The position numbers and the translations under genes are program-made. The notes under the pieces were generated by a model. It saw only the letters and a list, made by a program, of their open reading frames with translations. It was not told the origin of the DNA and did not search any database. Positions 32,959 through 43,670 of a stretch of 64,000 nt of DNA are shown here, one piece after another. How positions within the stretch are numbered: the stretch's first letter is position 1; each line of letters starts with the position of its first letter. The stretch is from Endotrypanum monterogeii. Taxonomy: Eukaryota; Euglenozoa; Kinetoplastea; Trypanosomatida; Trypanosomatidae. Location: assembly GCA_000333855.2 (NCBI GenBank), contig CM007343.1, positions 205,783 through 269,782 on the forward strand. The letters are read 5' to 3'.

Positions 32959-35900
32959 CTAATCGGTTGTTGAGTGTCCGGAGCAGCGTCCTACCGCGTC
33001 ATACACATCCACCACGTTGCCTGAGTGTATGGTACCGCCACTGAAGGTGGAGAGCAGCTGCAGAACGCTGCGCGACCCCCGTGCCTGCTGATCCATGTAG
33101 CGAAGAAACACGTGAATCTTTGGGTAGACATTCATGTATAAGTCGTTCAGCACACACCGCCGACGTATTTCGCGTGTTGGGCAGAGTTGTAGCTGACGGC
33201 GCAAAAACTGTAGATGATCCTCGACGGCGGCGACAGCGTCCGGCAGGTCAGTCATGAGATGTGAGTAGTCCACCAAAAAAAGAAGAACATCATCACGCTG
33301 CAGCTCCTTGACTCGCCACTGTCGACGCGGCAGCTGGGCTTGCCACTCATCTGCCAACTTCGCGACGGGTGCGAATGGATTACACTCTTTCTCAATCCGT
33401 GCGCTCGAATCCACAAAACGCGGCGCAGTTCCGAATACAGCGCTCGGGGGTGTCATGCACGCGGAGGTACGCGGCCCCGGCGAAGTCGAGCGCGGCCGGG
33501 AGGGACTTCTTCGGGGTTTGCCGAGCGGAGGGACGACAGGACGTTGCCTTTTTCCCGCGTCAGGAATTGTACACCGGAGATTCTTTGAAGAAATGCTGCT
33601 CGAGGCGCTTGTCTGGGTGTAGTGCTGAGCAAGTTGCAGTACTACTCGCATGCTGTCTTGAACGAAGGATCCCCCGAGGCCGTGCGCCTGTTGCACCACG
33701 TGGAAGCGAAATATCGTTGTGCTCTGCTGTGTTGGAAGCAGGATCGCCTCTCGGATAGTACGGGGCGAGTGGATGAGGGTGTCAAGGGCCCCTGTATCGA
33801 GCCGGGACGCGGTACTGCCGTCCCTCTTTGTTCCCGTGGTCATCTCGCTTCCTTCAGGGTCAGCTCCACGGGCCCAAGCATGTGAGGGCGATAGTGGGTC
33901 GAGCACACGTATGGGTGAAGCCTCCACCACGTTCTTCGTGAACATCCCCAGGCCAAGTGAAGGGGGAGCGGTGGGTAAGCCTTCAGGACGTTGGTCCCGT
34001 GAAGCCCCCTGCCGCCTGCCGCCTGCGAGGGGATATGCAGGCGAGGTGTCAGTGTGACTGGCTACATCTGTCAGGTCCCACAGACTCTCCAGCACTACCT
34101 GCCGCCAAGCCACAGAGGTTGAGATGCACATTGTGTGTCGTCGTCGTTGTCCTTCAAGACCGCTGCTTTTTCTATTTGTTTCGTCTATGACATGTGTGCG
34201 CACTGTTGCGCCGGCGTGCTGCATCTCCTCGCTGAGCTCCGTAGCTCCCTCCATCAACTCTACTTCCATGGTTGGAAAACAACTCCAATACCCTGGATGC
34301 GTCTGCTCAAGGATGGCACGCCCATCTATTCTCAGCCGAAGTAGTGTTTCCCGAGAGAGAGGCCCTCGCAACACTTGGGACTCTATTTGTGTTCGTGTCT
34401 CAACGGTGCCCAACGTATAGGATAGTGAGAACACATGCAGTGCCTCCAACGCAGTCAGCCGCAGAGGCAGTGTATGAGAGGATGGGGAAGGCGAGAGCAT
34501 CGCACCACGCAGTATTAGCTCAATCAGTGTAGCCAGTACGCTGCTGTCGCACAACAGCAGCGCTGCGACGCGCGATGGGTTGGACAGTAGCAGCCACCGC
34601 CAACACAGGATCGCAGATACGCGGAAGACGTCCATCTGCTCCCCACGCCAGCGCAGCATCTCCACCAGAGACAACACGAATGCAGGCAGAGGAGTTGATG
34701 AGCAAAGCATCATCGTCTTTGTGGGAATGGAGGGGACGTCGAGGAGACTACTGGCAAGCTCTGCCGATTCCTCTGGCTGGGTTTCGAGCAATGCAGCCGC
34801 CCACAGGGCACCTGCCTCGCGTATCTCAGCAACTGGCGTTGTCAGCGCCTGTACAAGAAAGGCTGGCACACCAGTGGTCTCACTGAGAAAAAGTTTTATT
34901 GCGGGTGGACATCCGCATGTCAAACGGCGAAGTATCTTGAGCGCGTCCCATAGCAGTGTTGATGTCACCTCAACGAGTGCATTGGCCTCTACGCGGGTTG
35001 CACCTGACTGTGAAACTCCGGTGTGTACTAGATGCTGTGCTAGTGTCCAGACGGCACGCGGGGCACCAAAACTGCAGAGGACAAGGGAGGCCTCGTTGTG
35101 TCTCGTAGATTCGGTAATGAGCAACGTCATAAGAAAAGACACGATATCCTCGCATCGGTGGAGGCATGCCACGTAGAGGCTTTCACTGCTACTGTCCGGG
35201 TGGCTACTGGAGAGACCACCAGCAAGGTTAGGAATTCGTGGAGGTGGGGGTAGTCGAAGAAGACTGTCCATGCACCTTTTAAACAAGCTTCCGCTAGACA
35301 GCAGTGCATCTGCAATGGGCCCACACAAAACTGCAGCTTCGCGGAGAAGTTGCAGTGCCACATGTACCACGCGCGTACGCAAAGCCGCTCTCTTGTCGAG
35401 CAGATCGTGCACATTTTTATCGACTGGAAAAGCGATACTCGGGTGCTGGGATGCTGCTTCTCCGAGATCCTTTAAGGGCACCTGAGAACCTTGGATCAAT
35501 CGACTCCCCTCTTTAGCAGCACGATTGTCTCGCGCAAGGAGACTTCGGTGTGACGTACGTACGAGGGAAGCCCCAGAGGGGGATCCACGCGCCGTAGATG
35601 TGCGGCCACGTATGCCCACCTTTGTCGATTCGCTGTGGCGCATTTCTGTTTCATTGTGAGGCTCCTCCATGGCGACCAGAGCAGCCAACGCCACCGCTTG
35701 TAGCGCTTGATGTTCGCCGAGAAAGATATCCTTCACAAACCTTTCGGCCGCTTTGCTGCCGAAGACCAGAGCCAAGGATGAGAGCACACCACGCAGCGCC
35801 GAGAGTGCAACTGCCTGGGTGCGCAGGGAAGGTAGCGGCATCTGTCCCAAAGCTATGAGGTACGGAACCGTGTGCACAGCGTCCTTGACTGCCATTTCGG

Positions 35901-36270
35901 GCTGAGCGGAAATGCTGCCCAGGATTCGTAGCACGTCTTCTTCCATTTCCACCGCATGTGCGTCACTGTGTTCACGCCAAGAAGAGGGATTTAGCATTTC
36001 CTGCTGCAGTTGACGCCAGTGCGCCTGCAGCACTAGCGCAAGTGGCGACATGGCCACCGGCTGCTCGAAAGAAAGCGCCTGCTCATCTGTCGGGTCATGT
36101 CGACGCACACGAGTACCAGGAGAGCGAGAATGACTGTGGAGATGTGAAGGCGAGGAAATTTGGTTTCTACGGTGAGCACCTCCCTCGTGAAATAGGCCTG
36201 GATACGAGGGAATCGTTGCTGCCGAGGCCGACGAGGGCGGTGATGCAGATACGTGTGTTCTACCGTGCAT
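32959..36270 (-). CDS. Hypothetical protein, helical-repeat (ARM/HEAT-like) composition
   Basis: This 1103-residue protein is one I do not recognise. After a Ser/Pro/His-rich N-terminus (about 1-70), long Leu/Ala-rich amphipathic helices run from about 90 to 640, e.g. LALRGVLSSLALVF-like and REAGALWAAALLETQP segments. That is the composition of an armadillo/HEAT-type solenoid, usually a protein-binding scaffold. A basic, Ser-rich linker (about 840-950) leads to a helical C-terminal block of about 130 residues containing YMNVYPKIHVFLRYMD. No catalytic motif is seen. I chose the ATG at 36270: the upstream 40 codons of the ORF read through CA/GT and G-run leader, and 36270 is the first ATG after either candidate acceptor (36342-36343 or 36302-36303). 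The solenoid assignment is inference from composition. Confidence 0.85.
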   Translation of the reverse strand: MHGRTHVSASPPSSASAATIPSYPGLFHEGGAHRRNQISSPSHLHSHSRSPGTRVRRHDPTDEQALSFEQPVAMSPLALVLQAHWRQLQQEMLNPSSWREHSDAHAVEMEEDVLRILGSISAQPEMAVKDAVHTVPYLIALGQMPLPSLRTQAVALSALRGVLSSLALVFGSKAAERFVKDIFLGEHQALQAVALAALVAMEEPHNETEMRHSESTKVGIRGRTSTARGSPSGASLVRTSHRSLLARDNRAAKEGSRLIQGSQVPLKDLGEAASQHPSIAFPVDKNVHDLLDKRAALRTRVVHVALQLLREAAVLCGPIADALLSSGSLFKRCMDSLLRLPPPPRIPNLAGGLSSSHPDSSSESLYVACLHRCEDIVSFLMTLLITESTRHNEASLVLCSFGAPRAVWTLAQHLVHTGVSQSGATRVEANALVEVTSTLLWDALKILRRLTCGCPPAIKLFLSETTGVPAFLVQALTTPVAEIREAGALWAAALLETQPEESAELASSLLDVPSIPTKTMMLCSSTPLPAFVLSLVEMLRWRGEQMDVFRVSAILCWRWLLLSNPSRVAALLLCDSSVLATLIELILRGAMLSPSPSSHTLPLRLTALEALHVFSLSYTLGTVETRTQIESQVLRGPLSRETLLRLRIDGRAILEQTHPGYWSCFPTMEVELMEGATELSEEMQHAGATVRTHVIDETNRKSSGLEGQRRRHTMCISTSVAWRQVVLESLWDLTDVASHTDTSPAYPLAGGRRQGASRDQRPEGLPTAPPSLGLGMFTKNVVEASPIRVLDPLSPSHAWARGADPEGSEMTTGTKRDGSTASRLDTGALDTLIHSPRTIREAILLPTQQSTTIFRFHVVQQAHGLGGSFVQDSMRVVLQLAQHYTQTSASSSISSKNLRCTIPDAGKRQRPVVPPLGKPRRSPSRPRSTSPGPRTSACMTPPSAVFGTAPRFVDSSARIEKECNPFAPVAKLADEWQAQLPRRQWRVKELQRDDVLLFLVDYSHLMTDLPDAVAAVEDHLQFLRRQLQLCPTREIRRRCVLNDLYMNVYPKIHVFLRYMDQQARGSRSVLQLLSTFSGGTIHSGNVVDVYDAVGRCSGHSTTD

Positions 36271-37408
36271 GTCTGTGACAGTCAACCCTCCCCCCCCCCA
36301 CCTACACACAGACACACACACAAAAACAGCAACCAAGTCCACTTGGGAGGGGGGGGAGAGGGTAAGACAATAGTGTGCGGAGGAGAGCACCAGCGCTTAC
36401 CGGGCGGCTCCGCTGAAGGGAAACCCCAAAGAAACACGTTGGGGGCTTTACCAGAGCGATCAGCGAAAGGTACAGTGTGATTCAAATGAGAGGAGGGAGA
36501 GGTAGCGGAGGGGGAGAAGGAGGGGTGGAGTGGGGGGGGAAAGAAGAGATCGTATATATTACACAGGCATATATTTATAGTTGAGCAGAAGAATGTGAAC
36601 ACCCGCAGCCTTTTCTGCGTTGCGCACGACAGCATCTCTCTCCCTATTCGCACCAGTCAACAACAACAACAAGAAAAACTAATTTTCCTCATTTTTTTTT
36701 TTTGTGTGTGGTGACGAATGGGAGTGCACGTACATAACCCATGGCCACCTGCATTCTCCCCCCCTCTCCCCCCCCCCCCGCCCAAACAGCAGTGCAGCTG
36801 TTGAAAAAAAAATATATAGATATGAAGGTGTCCTGTGGATGCCGCCACTGGGTCGAGTTTTTTTTTGTTACACAGAGGCCCCAACGGCGTGTACTAGTGT
36901 GTGAGCATGAGTGCATGTTGGGAGGGTGCAAGGGCATAATACAGGGTAAGTTGGCACGGGATGCCAAGACTGTGCCGGGCAACACTTTGCTCTAGAGGTA
37001 GAGAATATTGAAAGAGGGCCAGCAGTCGATAATAATAATATTGGCGGGATAGTGTGCGGTTACATTTTCACAGACGAACGTGGCAGAATGTACTCGGGCT
37101 CACAAGAGCGATTCAGTATACCTGGCCTCTCTGTGCGAATGGGCATCGCGGGTGGAGGGGAGAGGGGGGGGGGGAGGGGAGGGGTGATCAGCAAGATCGA
37201 AAGCGTAGGATGATTCGGCGGCGTCGAGCTGAAGAAAAGCATCTGAAATCAAGCTTCCCCTTCTTTTCTCCATCCTCCTTCTCGGTGAACTGTGCAAGTG
37301 CGTGTGTGTGTGTGTGTGTATGTGTGTGTGGGTGGGGGGGACAAAGAGACACACATACACACACACGAGACACGAATGGGAAAAGGCAACAGCTACCGAG
37401 ACCGGTCA
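36271..37408. other. Intergenic region
   Basis: It has C/G homopolymers (36287-36299, 36767-36779, 37167-37176), poly-T/A runs and (GT)n near 37300-37328. I see no gene. Confidence 0.8.
36302..36368 (-). promoter_or_regulatory. Trans-splice acceptor region for the 1103-residue protein
   Basis: A C/T-rich tract opposite 36345-36368 is followed by AG at 36342-36343 and again at 36302-36303. Both give 36270 as the first ATG. Confidence 0.5.
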
Positions 37409-38497
37409 TCAAGTAATTTTGCGCTTCCCGCTGAACGTACTACTGCCAATCTTTTGCCTCGACTCGGGAAGCGATGCCCCGGCCCTAGAGGTGTGCCAAA
37501 GATTGGTCAGCATTGAGGACGGCGTAGCTTTGGTCAATGCCTCCGCAGAGTCACTGCGCGCGTGATGGCCATATTCTTGCGTTTGAACGACGACATCGCC
37601 ATCAATTTGTTCATGGGTGTAATTCCGGGGCCTCGTCGAGCTCACCCCAGCACGACGCAAACCCCAGCTGGACGTGCGCACCTGCAGTGTGGTGTAGTGC
37701 CGTGTTCCGTCCACGTCTACATCCGACATGAAGTCCGCGTCATCGGTGGTGTCGGCCCTCGAGCCGACGCCGTTCCCGGTAACTCCTTCGCTAGGCCGGA
37801 GGCTCTGGATTTCACGCGAGGGTGAACAGGCTAAGGTGCCATCACTGACTGTGCTGCGCAATGGTATGACACTGAGACTGCCATGCTCGTTCACGCAGGG
37901 CGAAGTAATACCCAAGCCACGTGCCATACCATGCACGCTTCGCCTGATATCAGGAAAGCGGCGCCGCCTCGGTGAGTTCCTTGCTGCGGTGAAGGAATGA
38001 CTGTCGGTGGAAAACAGTTCAGACCTGAACGCCCCAACAGTCTCCATTCTCGGCGCCTCGCCAGTCCAGTTAAGTGCGGACATCTCCTCCTCTTCTTCAC
38101 CCCAGCCACTGCTCCACCGCTTTGTTGAGGGATTTTCAACTTTCTTCCTCTCGACTGCACTACTGCACATCTCTGGGTCAACGTTACTGAGCAGTAGTGC
38201 AACTGGGCCGATCGGTTCGTCCTCCGCGTTCCTATTCCAGAACAGCCGCCTCCAAAGGCGTTCCATCGATTCGTGAAAGATAAGACCAATCCATAGCACA
38301 AGGGATGCCAGGAGGTAGGAAAGACCCCCGCGCATACACGCCTTCGCCTTGACTTCTCTTTCCCAGCCGTGCTTGGCCGCGAGAACTTCGAATGTCCAGT
38401 TGCCACCACGTAGCAAATGCGACATGATAAAAAGTAGAGCTGCCGCCACGGTCGCCAATAACGCGAGTGCCGAGACGCAAGTCGATTTGAAGGACAT
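37409..38497 (-). CDS. Hypothetical membrane protein, two N-terminal TM segments
   Basis: This 362-residue protein has two hydrophobic segments at about 8-28 (VSALALLATVAAALLFIMS) and 58-76 (GLSYLLASLVLWIGLIF). It then has a long hydrophilic Ser/Arg/Thr-rich tail with a basic cluster (SPRRRRFPDIRR near 178-190). The hairpin-like TM pair with a large tail suggests an integral membrane protein of a cytoplasmic-facing type, possibly ER or plasma membrane. I do not recognise a family. The start is ATG at 38497; a weak pyrimidine stretch and AG lie just upstream, so the acceptor is uncertain. Confidence 0.8.
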   Translation of the reverse strand: MSFKSTCVSALALLATVAAALLFIMSHLLRGGNWTFEVLAAKHGWEREVKAKACMRGGLSYLLASLVLWIGLIFHESMERLWRRLFWNRNAEDEPIGPVALLLSNVDPEMCSSAVERKKVENPSTKRWSSGWGEEEEEMSALNWTGEAPRMETVGAFRSELFSTDSHSFTAARNSPRRRRFPDIRRSVHGMARGLGITSPCVNEHGSLSVIPLRSTVSDGTLACSPSREIQSLRPSEGVTGNGVGSRADTTDDADFMSDVDVDGTRHYTTLQVRTSSWGLRRAGVSSTRPRNYTHEQIDGDVVVQTQEYGHHARSDSAEALTKATPSSMLTNLWHTSRAGASLPESRQKIGSSTFSGKRKIT

Positions 38498-41400
38498 TGG
38501 AGCCTCTTTGAATGTGTAAATAAAAAGTAATATATATATATATATCTGATGTTAAAAAGAACTGATTCCTCGCGCGTGTACGAGTGCGGGTGCACGTGTG
38601 TTGGTGGAAGTTCTCGAACACACGCACACGTGCACACACAGGAGCGAAAATGGAATTTTTTTTTTTTCGAGCCCCTCGATACCCTCCTTCGGTATCGGTC
38701 CTCACTTCACAGCTCTACGAAAGTACAGACGGGGGGGGGGGAGGAGGAAGGGGCAGGGGAGGCGTGCAGGATGAGAAGTTTTTTTCTAATACGGAGAGTA
38801 TCAGACATAGCCAAAAGTAGTGGCGAGTAGGGGTCGGGGGTTATTCCCGTCGATGCAAACTTCTATGCTGATGGCATAAGACATACGACGGTAATCTTTT
38901 ATCCGCCTCAGAGCGTGTAAGTAAATGAGACAAACCGAAGGGAAGGGGCCGGAGGTGACCTCGCGCGATGTCACATTGAGCCTCCAGCCGAATTGATTGC
39001 CAACAGGAAGGGAGAAGGGGGGAATGTTCCGACAGAAGGCAACACCGGAGGAGGAAGCGTTTGTTTCCCCCTCTTTCCTTGAGGGGGAAAAAAAAGAGGG
39101 GGGGATGGATACGGCGGCAACCGCAGTTGAGGCAGCGAGATGCCGTGGTGGTAGGATAAAATATTGCAAGAGGACGACACACACCTCACTGAGTGGGAGA
39201 GGAAGAGAGGGGGGATAATCAAAAGCGCTGCACACACACACACACACACACAAGTGAGCAATGCAGGATTTAAAAGGATAAAAGGATGGGGGAGAAAGCA
39301 AAAGAGAGTCTGTGTATATATGGAAAGGGGGAGGTGCGCCCGGCAAAAAGGCCGATATAAGTACATATATCAGCTATTCAGAGGGGAGCCGAATGACAGG
39401 AGGAAAGAAAGAAGGGTGGGGGGGGGGGAGGGGGCTGTGGTGATAGGTGCGATTCTGTTTGTCTTTGATTCAAGTGGAGGTGGCAGCGGTTGCATACCAA
39501 AAACCATGTGTACACCATCGTTAGGGTGTTTTAAAAGAAAAACATTTTTTTTTTTGGAGGGCGGAGGGGAATGCTCCCGTGCGGAAAGCTGTGGAGGGCA
39601 GACGTTGATGTCAAAGGTGGCGGTGAGCTGTGGCCCCTGCATTTGGGGTGACAACAAAAAAATAGGGAAAGAGAAGAAACGACGAAATATTATGGTTGGT
39701 GGCGGGACGGTTTGCTCTGCATGGAAAAAAAAACATATTGAGAAAAAATATGTTCGACGAGGCGGTGCAGAGTCGTGCATGCGACTAAATCAATGTTGGA
39801 ACCGCTCCCGTAGTACATTTTTATTCGCCTCATTCCACAGCGCCTCACTTGTAAAGAAAGGGATAATCATAGAGTCCAAGTGATAGGGCGGTTAGGCAAG
39901 GGGGCACTGGTCCAAGTCAGACTACAGTGTCACATCCTCCCCCCTCTCTAACTTCCAAAGAAACGTATGGGTAGGCGGAACAGAAGAGGTTGTCACGTGC
40001 TGCCCATATACGTAAAGAAGGAGATATGTGTGGATAATCAGGAGATACAGCCCCCCTGAGCACGACGCGCCCTTCTCATAGCGTAACTAGTACATGTTGA
40101 CACCCCCTTCCCCTTTCCTAGTAGACTCACCACCGTTTTTTTTTTTTTTAAGACCATTAAACGTGTGTGTGTGCATGCGCAAACGCGAAATCTAGTAATA
40201 TTCCGTAGCACTTTTTTTTTTTGCTTTTAAGGTGGTCAAAGCGCCCCTTCCCTAACCTTCACCACCTATCCCAACTCCTCAGAGAAGAAAAAAAACATGG
40301 AGAGCGGAGGGAAAGGTGGGGATAGCGTTGGAGACTTAAGGAAATCTGAACTTCGTTTAACTCGATTAAGGAGACACACCATCATACGGCGTTCACCAGC
40401 TCACCCTTCCTATTCTACCGCTTTTTTTTTTTTTCTGTATGTACTCGAGTAGCATCGACGAGAGTTAAGTAGCTAGGCTCCAGGGAAAAAAGAGGGGGGG
40501 GGAAGTGTGTCTCCCTTAGACCTTTTGGGTGGCGCCCCACTCATCAACAAGGATAGAAAGGCAGCGAAGAAAAATGCCACACAGCACAGAACTGCCGCAG
40601 ATCAAAACAGAAAAGGATGAGCGGGGCAGCGTGAAAGACCAAGCGAGTTTTGCCCCCTTTCTCCGTTTCTCCTTCAGTAAAGAAAGAAAGCGTCGCATGA
40701 GACCACCCATTGTTGTCCTCCCTCCCGCACGAGAAATTGGCGCGAGCTGTACCGAGTACGTATCAAAATCGAAAGGATACCCTACAAGATACGGGACGTG
40801 CATACACGAGTGGTTCTCTTTCTCTCCTTCCCCTCCCTCACCAAGTGACTGCTGTTGCCCCATGTTCGTGATATTAATATCAGCTACTGCGGAGTCGCAG
40901 AATCGCCTTAGCAGTACAGGCCCAGTGCCAGACATGTGTTCTCGAGGACGCTATTTCCACTCTCAGAGCACAGTATCCGCCTACAATCCTCAATACGTGC
41001 ACACCAGAGGCCTTCTCTTGCACATCTCCCATAGCCACTCACTTCCCTGAGAGTGGAGAAATTTTTTTTGTCGCAAGGAATACACAAGGTGAAGAAGGAC
41101 GTCGTGCAAAAGAAAAAAAAAGAAGGGGGGGGGGGAGGGGGGAACGCCATTTCGTACTGCGTGTCATCACAACCTCATCCCTCCTCTTCTTTTCTTCCTG
41201 ATGGAGGACTTCACTTCTCATGTAACTTGTCATAAAACCATCCTGACTTGTCTGGGGTGCAGATGTTCGACTACGCCATCACCAGCTGCAGTTCGGCATT
41301 GGGGAACAAACAAAAAAAGAATGCAGGAGGAGGGAGGGAGGGAGGAGGGGGGGGGGGGGAAGAGACAGCGGCTTGATGGGGCAGGGCGTCGGCACTTGGC

Positions 41401-41603
41401 TTACCCTCCACTGGTTGCCCCACCAGTGAAGTGTGCACCTTGCCCTCAAAAAAAAAGCACCAGAAGCAATTCGGAAGTGAGCAGGCGCAGAGAGCGAGGG
41501 GGGGGGGGAAGGTGGAGAAGGGTTTCCTGCAGCAACTGTGAGCCAATGGGAACCCTCCCGCCCTCCTCAGACACACCGTATTAGGATTGCGTTCATCTCA
41601 ACG
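38498..41603. other. Intergenic region, 3.1 kb, with one doubtful small ORF
   Basis: It contains (TA)n at 38530-38545, (CA)n at 39231-39252, many poly-A/T and G-runs, and a strong pyrimidine tract (minus strand, opposite 41109-41146) followed by AG at 41047-41048. Downstream of that acceptor a minus-strand ORF at 40516-40935, with an inner ATG at 40863, overlaps a plus-strand ORF at 40529-41050. Neither has coding bias, so I do not call a gene here. Confidence 0.7.
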
Positions 41604-43670
41604 TCATCGGAGGAACCGTTTGAGGGCTGCATTTTTCCGTGCCTCCACTTCTGGTTTTTCGCGGCCCCGTTCTTCGCCATTATCACCATTCATCATAGGC
41701 CCACGTGGTGTCTGCTGCTGCTGCTGCTGCTGCCGACGATGTCGATGGTGCGCCGGACGCATCTCCAGATCGTCTTCAGAGCCTTGTCGAAGGTCTCCGC
41801 GGATGTCGTTGGACATCGTCAGTGCTTCCTGACGCTCGCGTTTTCTTATTTTCTTGGCCTTCAGCGATGCTGCTGCAAGCATGTCTGCTTCCTCTGTGTC
41901 CAGCGCGTCCTTGTCATATGCGCCGTTGCGTGCGTCGTGCTCCCTCTGTGCGCGGTTCCGCTGTACAATGCGAGAAGCACGCAATGTCTGCTTGCTGCGC
42001 ACCTTGTCTGCGCTATCTTTCTTGTCCCATTTCGCCATCTTGCGCTCACGCTGTAGCTCCTGTTTTGATTTAACTTCCCGTGTCTTGGGAGCTTCCTTGT
42101 AGCCAAGTTCCTCATCCACCTCTTCGTCCTGGCCCACCAGAAGGCCGGTGGGCGCCGCCTCTCCCAGCGACTTGCTAGCACGTCGAAGTTTCTTCTCTCG
42201 AATCGCCCGTGCCTTGCGGTTCAGGCGGATATTCTCGTTGTACTCTGCGAGACGCTTTTCATTGACACCCGGGACCTGAATATCCATAGAAATAGTATCG
42301 GGTGGCAACTTGTCCAGCAGGTTGGTCACCACCCGCTCCTTACGGTGCCGCTCCGTCTCGTGCGGGTTAGCGTAGTAGAAGTCGGGGTTCGCCTCACCAG
42401 ATCCAGGTATCAGCAGCGATGTAAATCCACGAGAGTGACCGATGCCGATCACATCCTCAAATGGGCAAAACTTTACCTGCTCAGCGATGTTGCCGTAGCC
42501 AAGACCGAATTTCATGTAGGGTGAGTTCGGCTTGGCGGCGCTGAAGAGGTCTTTCCAAATGTGTACGTTGGTGCCACCGCCGAGCGCCACAAGGCCGCTG
42601 CTGGAGATGTCGAGTGTGTGGAAGCTGTACGTGATCGCGTACTCCTCCAGCGTGCGAAACGTTCTACAGTCCCACACCTTCATTTTGTGGTCGCCACCGA
42701 GCGTCAGGAAGAAGCGGCCATTGGGGTGAAAACAAATGTCATCAATAACGCCTTTGTGAGCCTTGAGTTGCAGCAGTGGATCCACCACCGTTGGAGACCA
42801 GAACTTTACGATGCCGCGCAGATCGCACGTGGCTGTGACGCCGTTGCTCGGGTTCACCGCGAGGCAGCTGGTTGGGTCCCGCATAATTGCGGGGACTTTA
42901 GTGCCGACTTCTTGACCCGTACTAACATCCAAATACTGCATCGTGCTATAGGCAGATGATGTGGCGACCAACAGCATGTGCTTCGCCAGGTAGCCAAGAC
43001 GGTCCATATGCGCCATCTTCGAGAGAATGTGCATCTCCGTACCCTCTTTCGTGTACATGTAAACAAACTTTTTCTGTGCGACGGCTGTCATACTGTGATC
43101 GACGAGAAAAATAGCGTCGGTGATGCGATCCTTGAGTTGTGTCTCACCTTCCAGCTGGAAGGACTTCCATCGTATGTTGGCCATGTGGCCACGCAGTCCC
43201 GCGAGCAGCAGATGCGTACCGTTTAGGGAAAAGTCAATCTTGTAAGGTCCCAGCTTATCCAGGAGGAGGCTGTAGCGCTTCTGTTGTGTCTGAAGATCCA
43301 CAGCGCTGGCGATATCGCGCTGCGAGATCCGGTCAGCCACCTCGCGATCGTCCAACTCGAGCCCAGTGTTGTTCTCCTCCATTTGATAGTACATGTTCAC
43401 CTTTGCCAGCTTTTTCGGGGCCTGACGATTTATCTCCTCCCGTCGGCGCGTCTCGCGGTTGCGCAGGGCGGCCGTGTCCGTCACCCATCGACCCTGAATA
43501 AACTTTTTCTCATGCTGTGCCGTCTCCTGTTTTAGTTCCTCCGTTCGCTGGTCAACAAGTTCCTGAACCTGGCGGGGAGTGTCTTGCTGCACCCCGCCCC
43601 GTTGCGAGGGGGCAGCCGCCGCCGCCGCCGCCGGTGGTGGTGGTGGTGGGGATGAGGTGGTGGCCGGCAT
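41604..43670 (-). CDS. UTP7: U3 snoRNP-associated WD-repeat protein UTP7 (WDR46/BING4)
   Basis: This 688-residue protein belongs to the BING4/UTP7 family of the small-subunit processome, which acts on pre-18S rRNA in the nucleolus. WD-type blades occupy about 140-420 (e.g. GIVKFWSP, HKMKVWDCRTFRTLEEY). They are followed by the BING4 C-terminal domain, with FCPFEDVIGIGHSRGF, IPGSGEANPDF and ANPHETE. The tail is Lys/Arg-rich with a seven-Gln run coded at 41715-41736. A Pro/Ala run lies near the N-terminus. The start is ATG 43670, the first after an acceptor at 43686-43687; the longer ORF to 43823 would need translation of leader sequence. Confidence 0.95.
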   Translation of the reverse strand: MPATTSSPPPPPPAAAAAAAPSQRGGVQQDTPRQVQELVDQRTEELKQETAQHEKKFIQGRWVTDTAALRNRETRRREEINRQAPKKLAKVNMYYQMEENNTGLELDDREVADRISQRDIASAVDLQTQQKRYSLLLDKLGPYKIDFSLNGTHLLLAGLRGHMANIRWKSFQLEGETQLKDRITDAIFLVDHSMTAVAQKKFVYMYTKEGTEMHILSKMAHMDRLGYLAKHMLLVATSSAYSTMQYLDVSTGQEVGTKVPAIMRDPTSCLAVNPSNGVTATCDLRGIVKFWSPTVVDPLLQLKAHKGVIDDICFHPNGRFFLTLGGDHKMKVWDCRTFRTLEEYAITYSFHTLDISSSGLVALGGGTNVHIWKDLFSAAKPNSPYMKFGLGYGNIAEQVKFCPFEDVIGIGHSRGFTSLLIPGSGEANPDFYYANPHETERHRKERVVTNLLDKLPPDTISMDIQVPGVNEKRLAEYNENIRLNRKARAIREKKLRRASKSLGEAAPTGLLVGQDEEVDEELGYKEAPKTREVKSKQELQRERKMAKWDKKDSADKVRSKQTLRASRIVQRNRAQREHDARNGAYDKDALDTEEADMLAAASLKAKKIRKRERQEALTMSNDIRGDLRQGSEDDLEMRPAHHRHRRQQQQQQQTPRGPMMNGDNGEERGREKPEVEARKNAALKRFLR

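Noticed and set aside
40516..41050. Overlapping plus (40529-41050) and minus (40516-40935) ORFs as a gene
   Set aside because: They share the same third codon positions, whose GC content is only about half, and neither shows a domain. Kept as a finding only because of the nearby acceptor.
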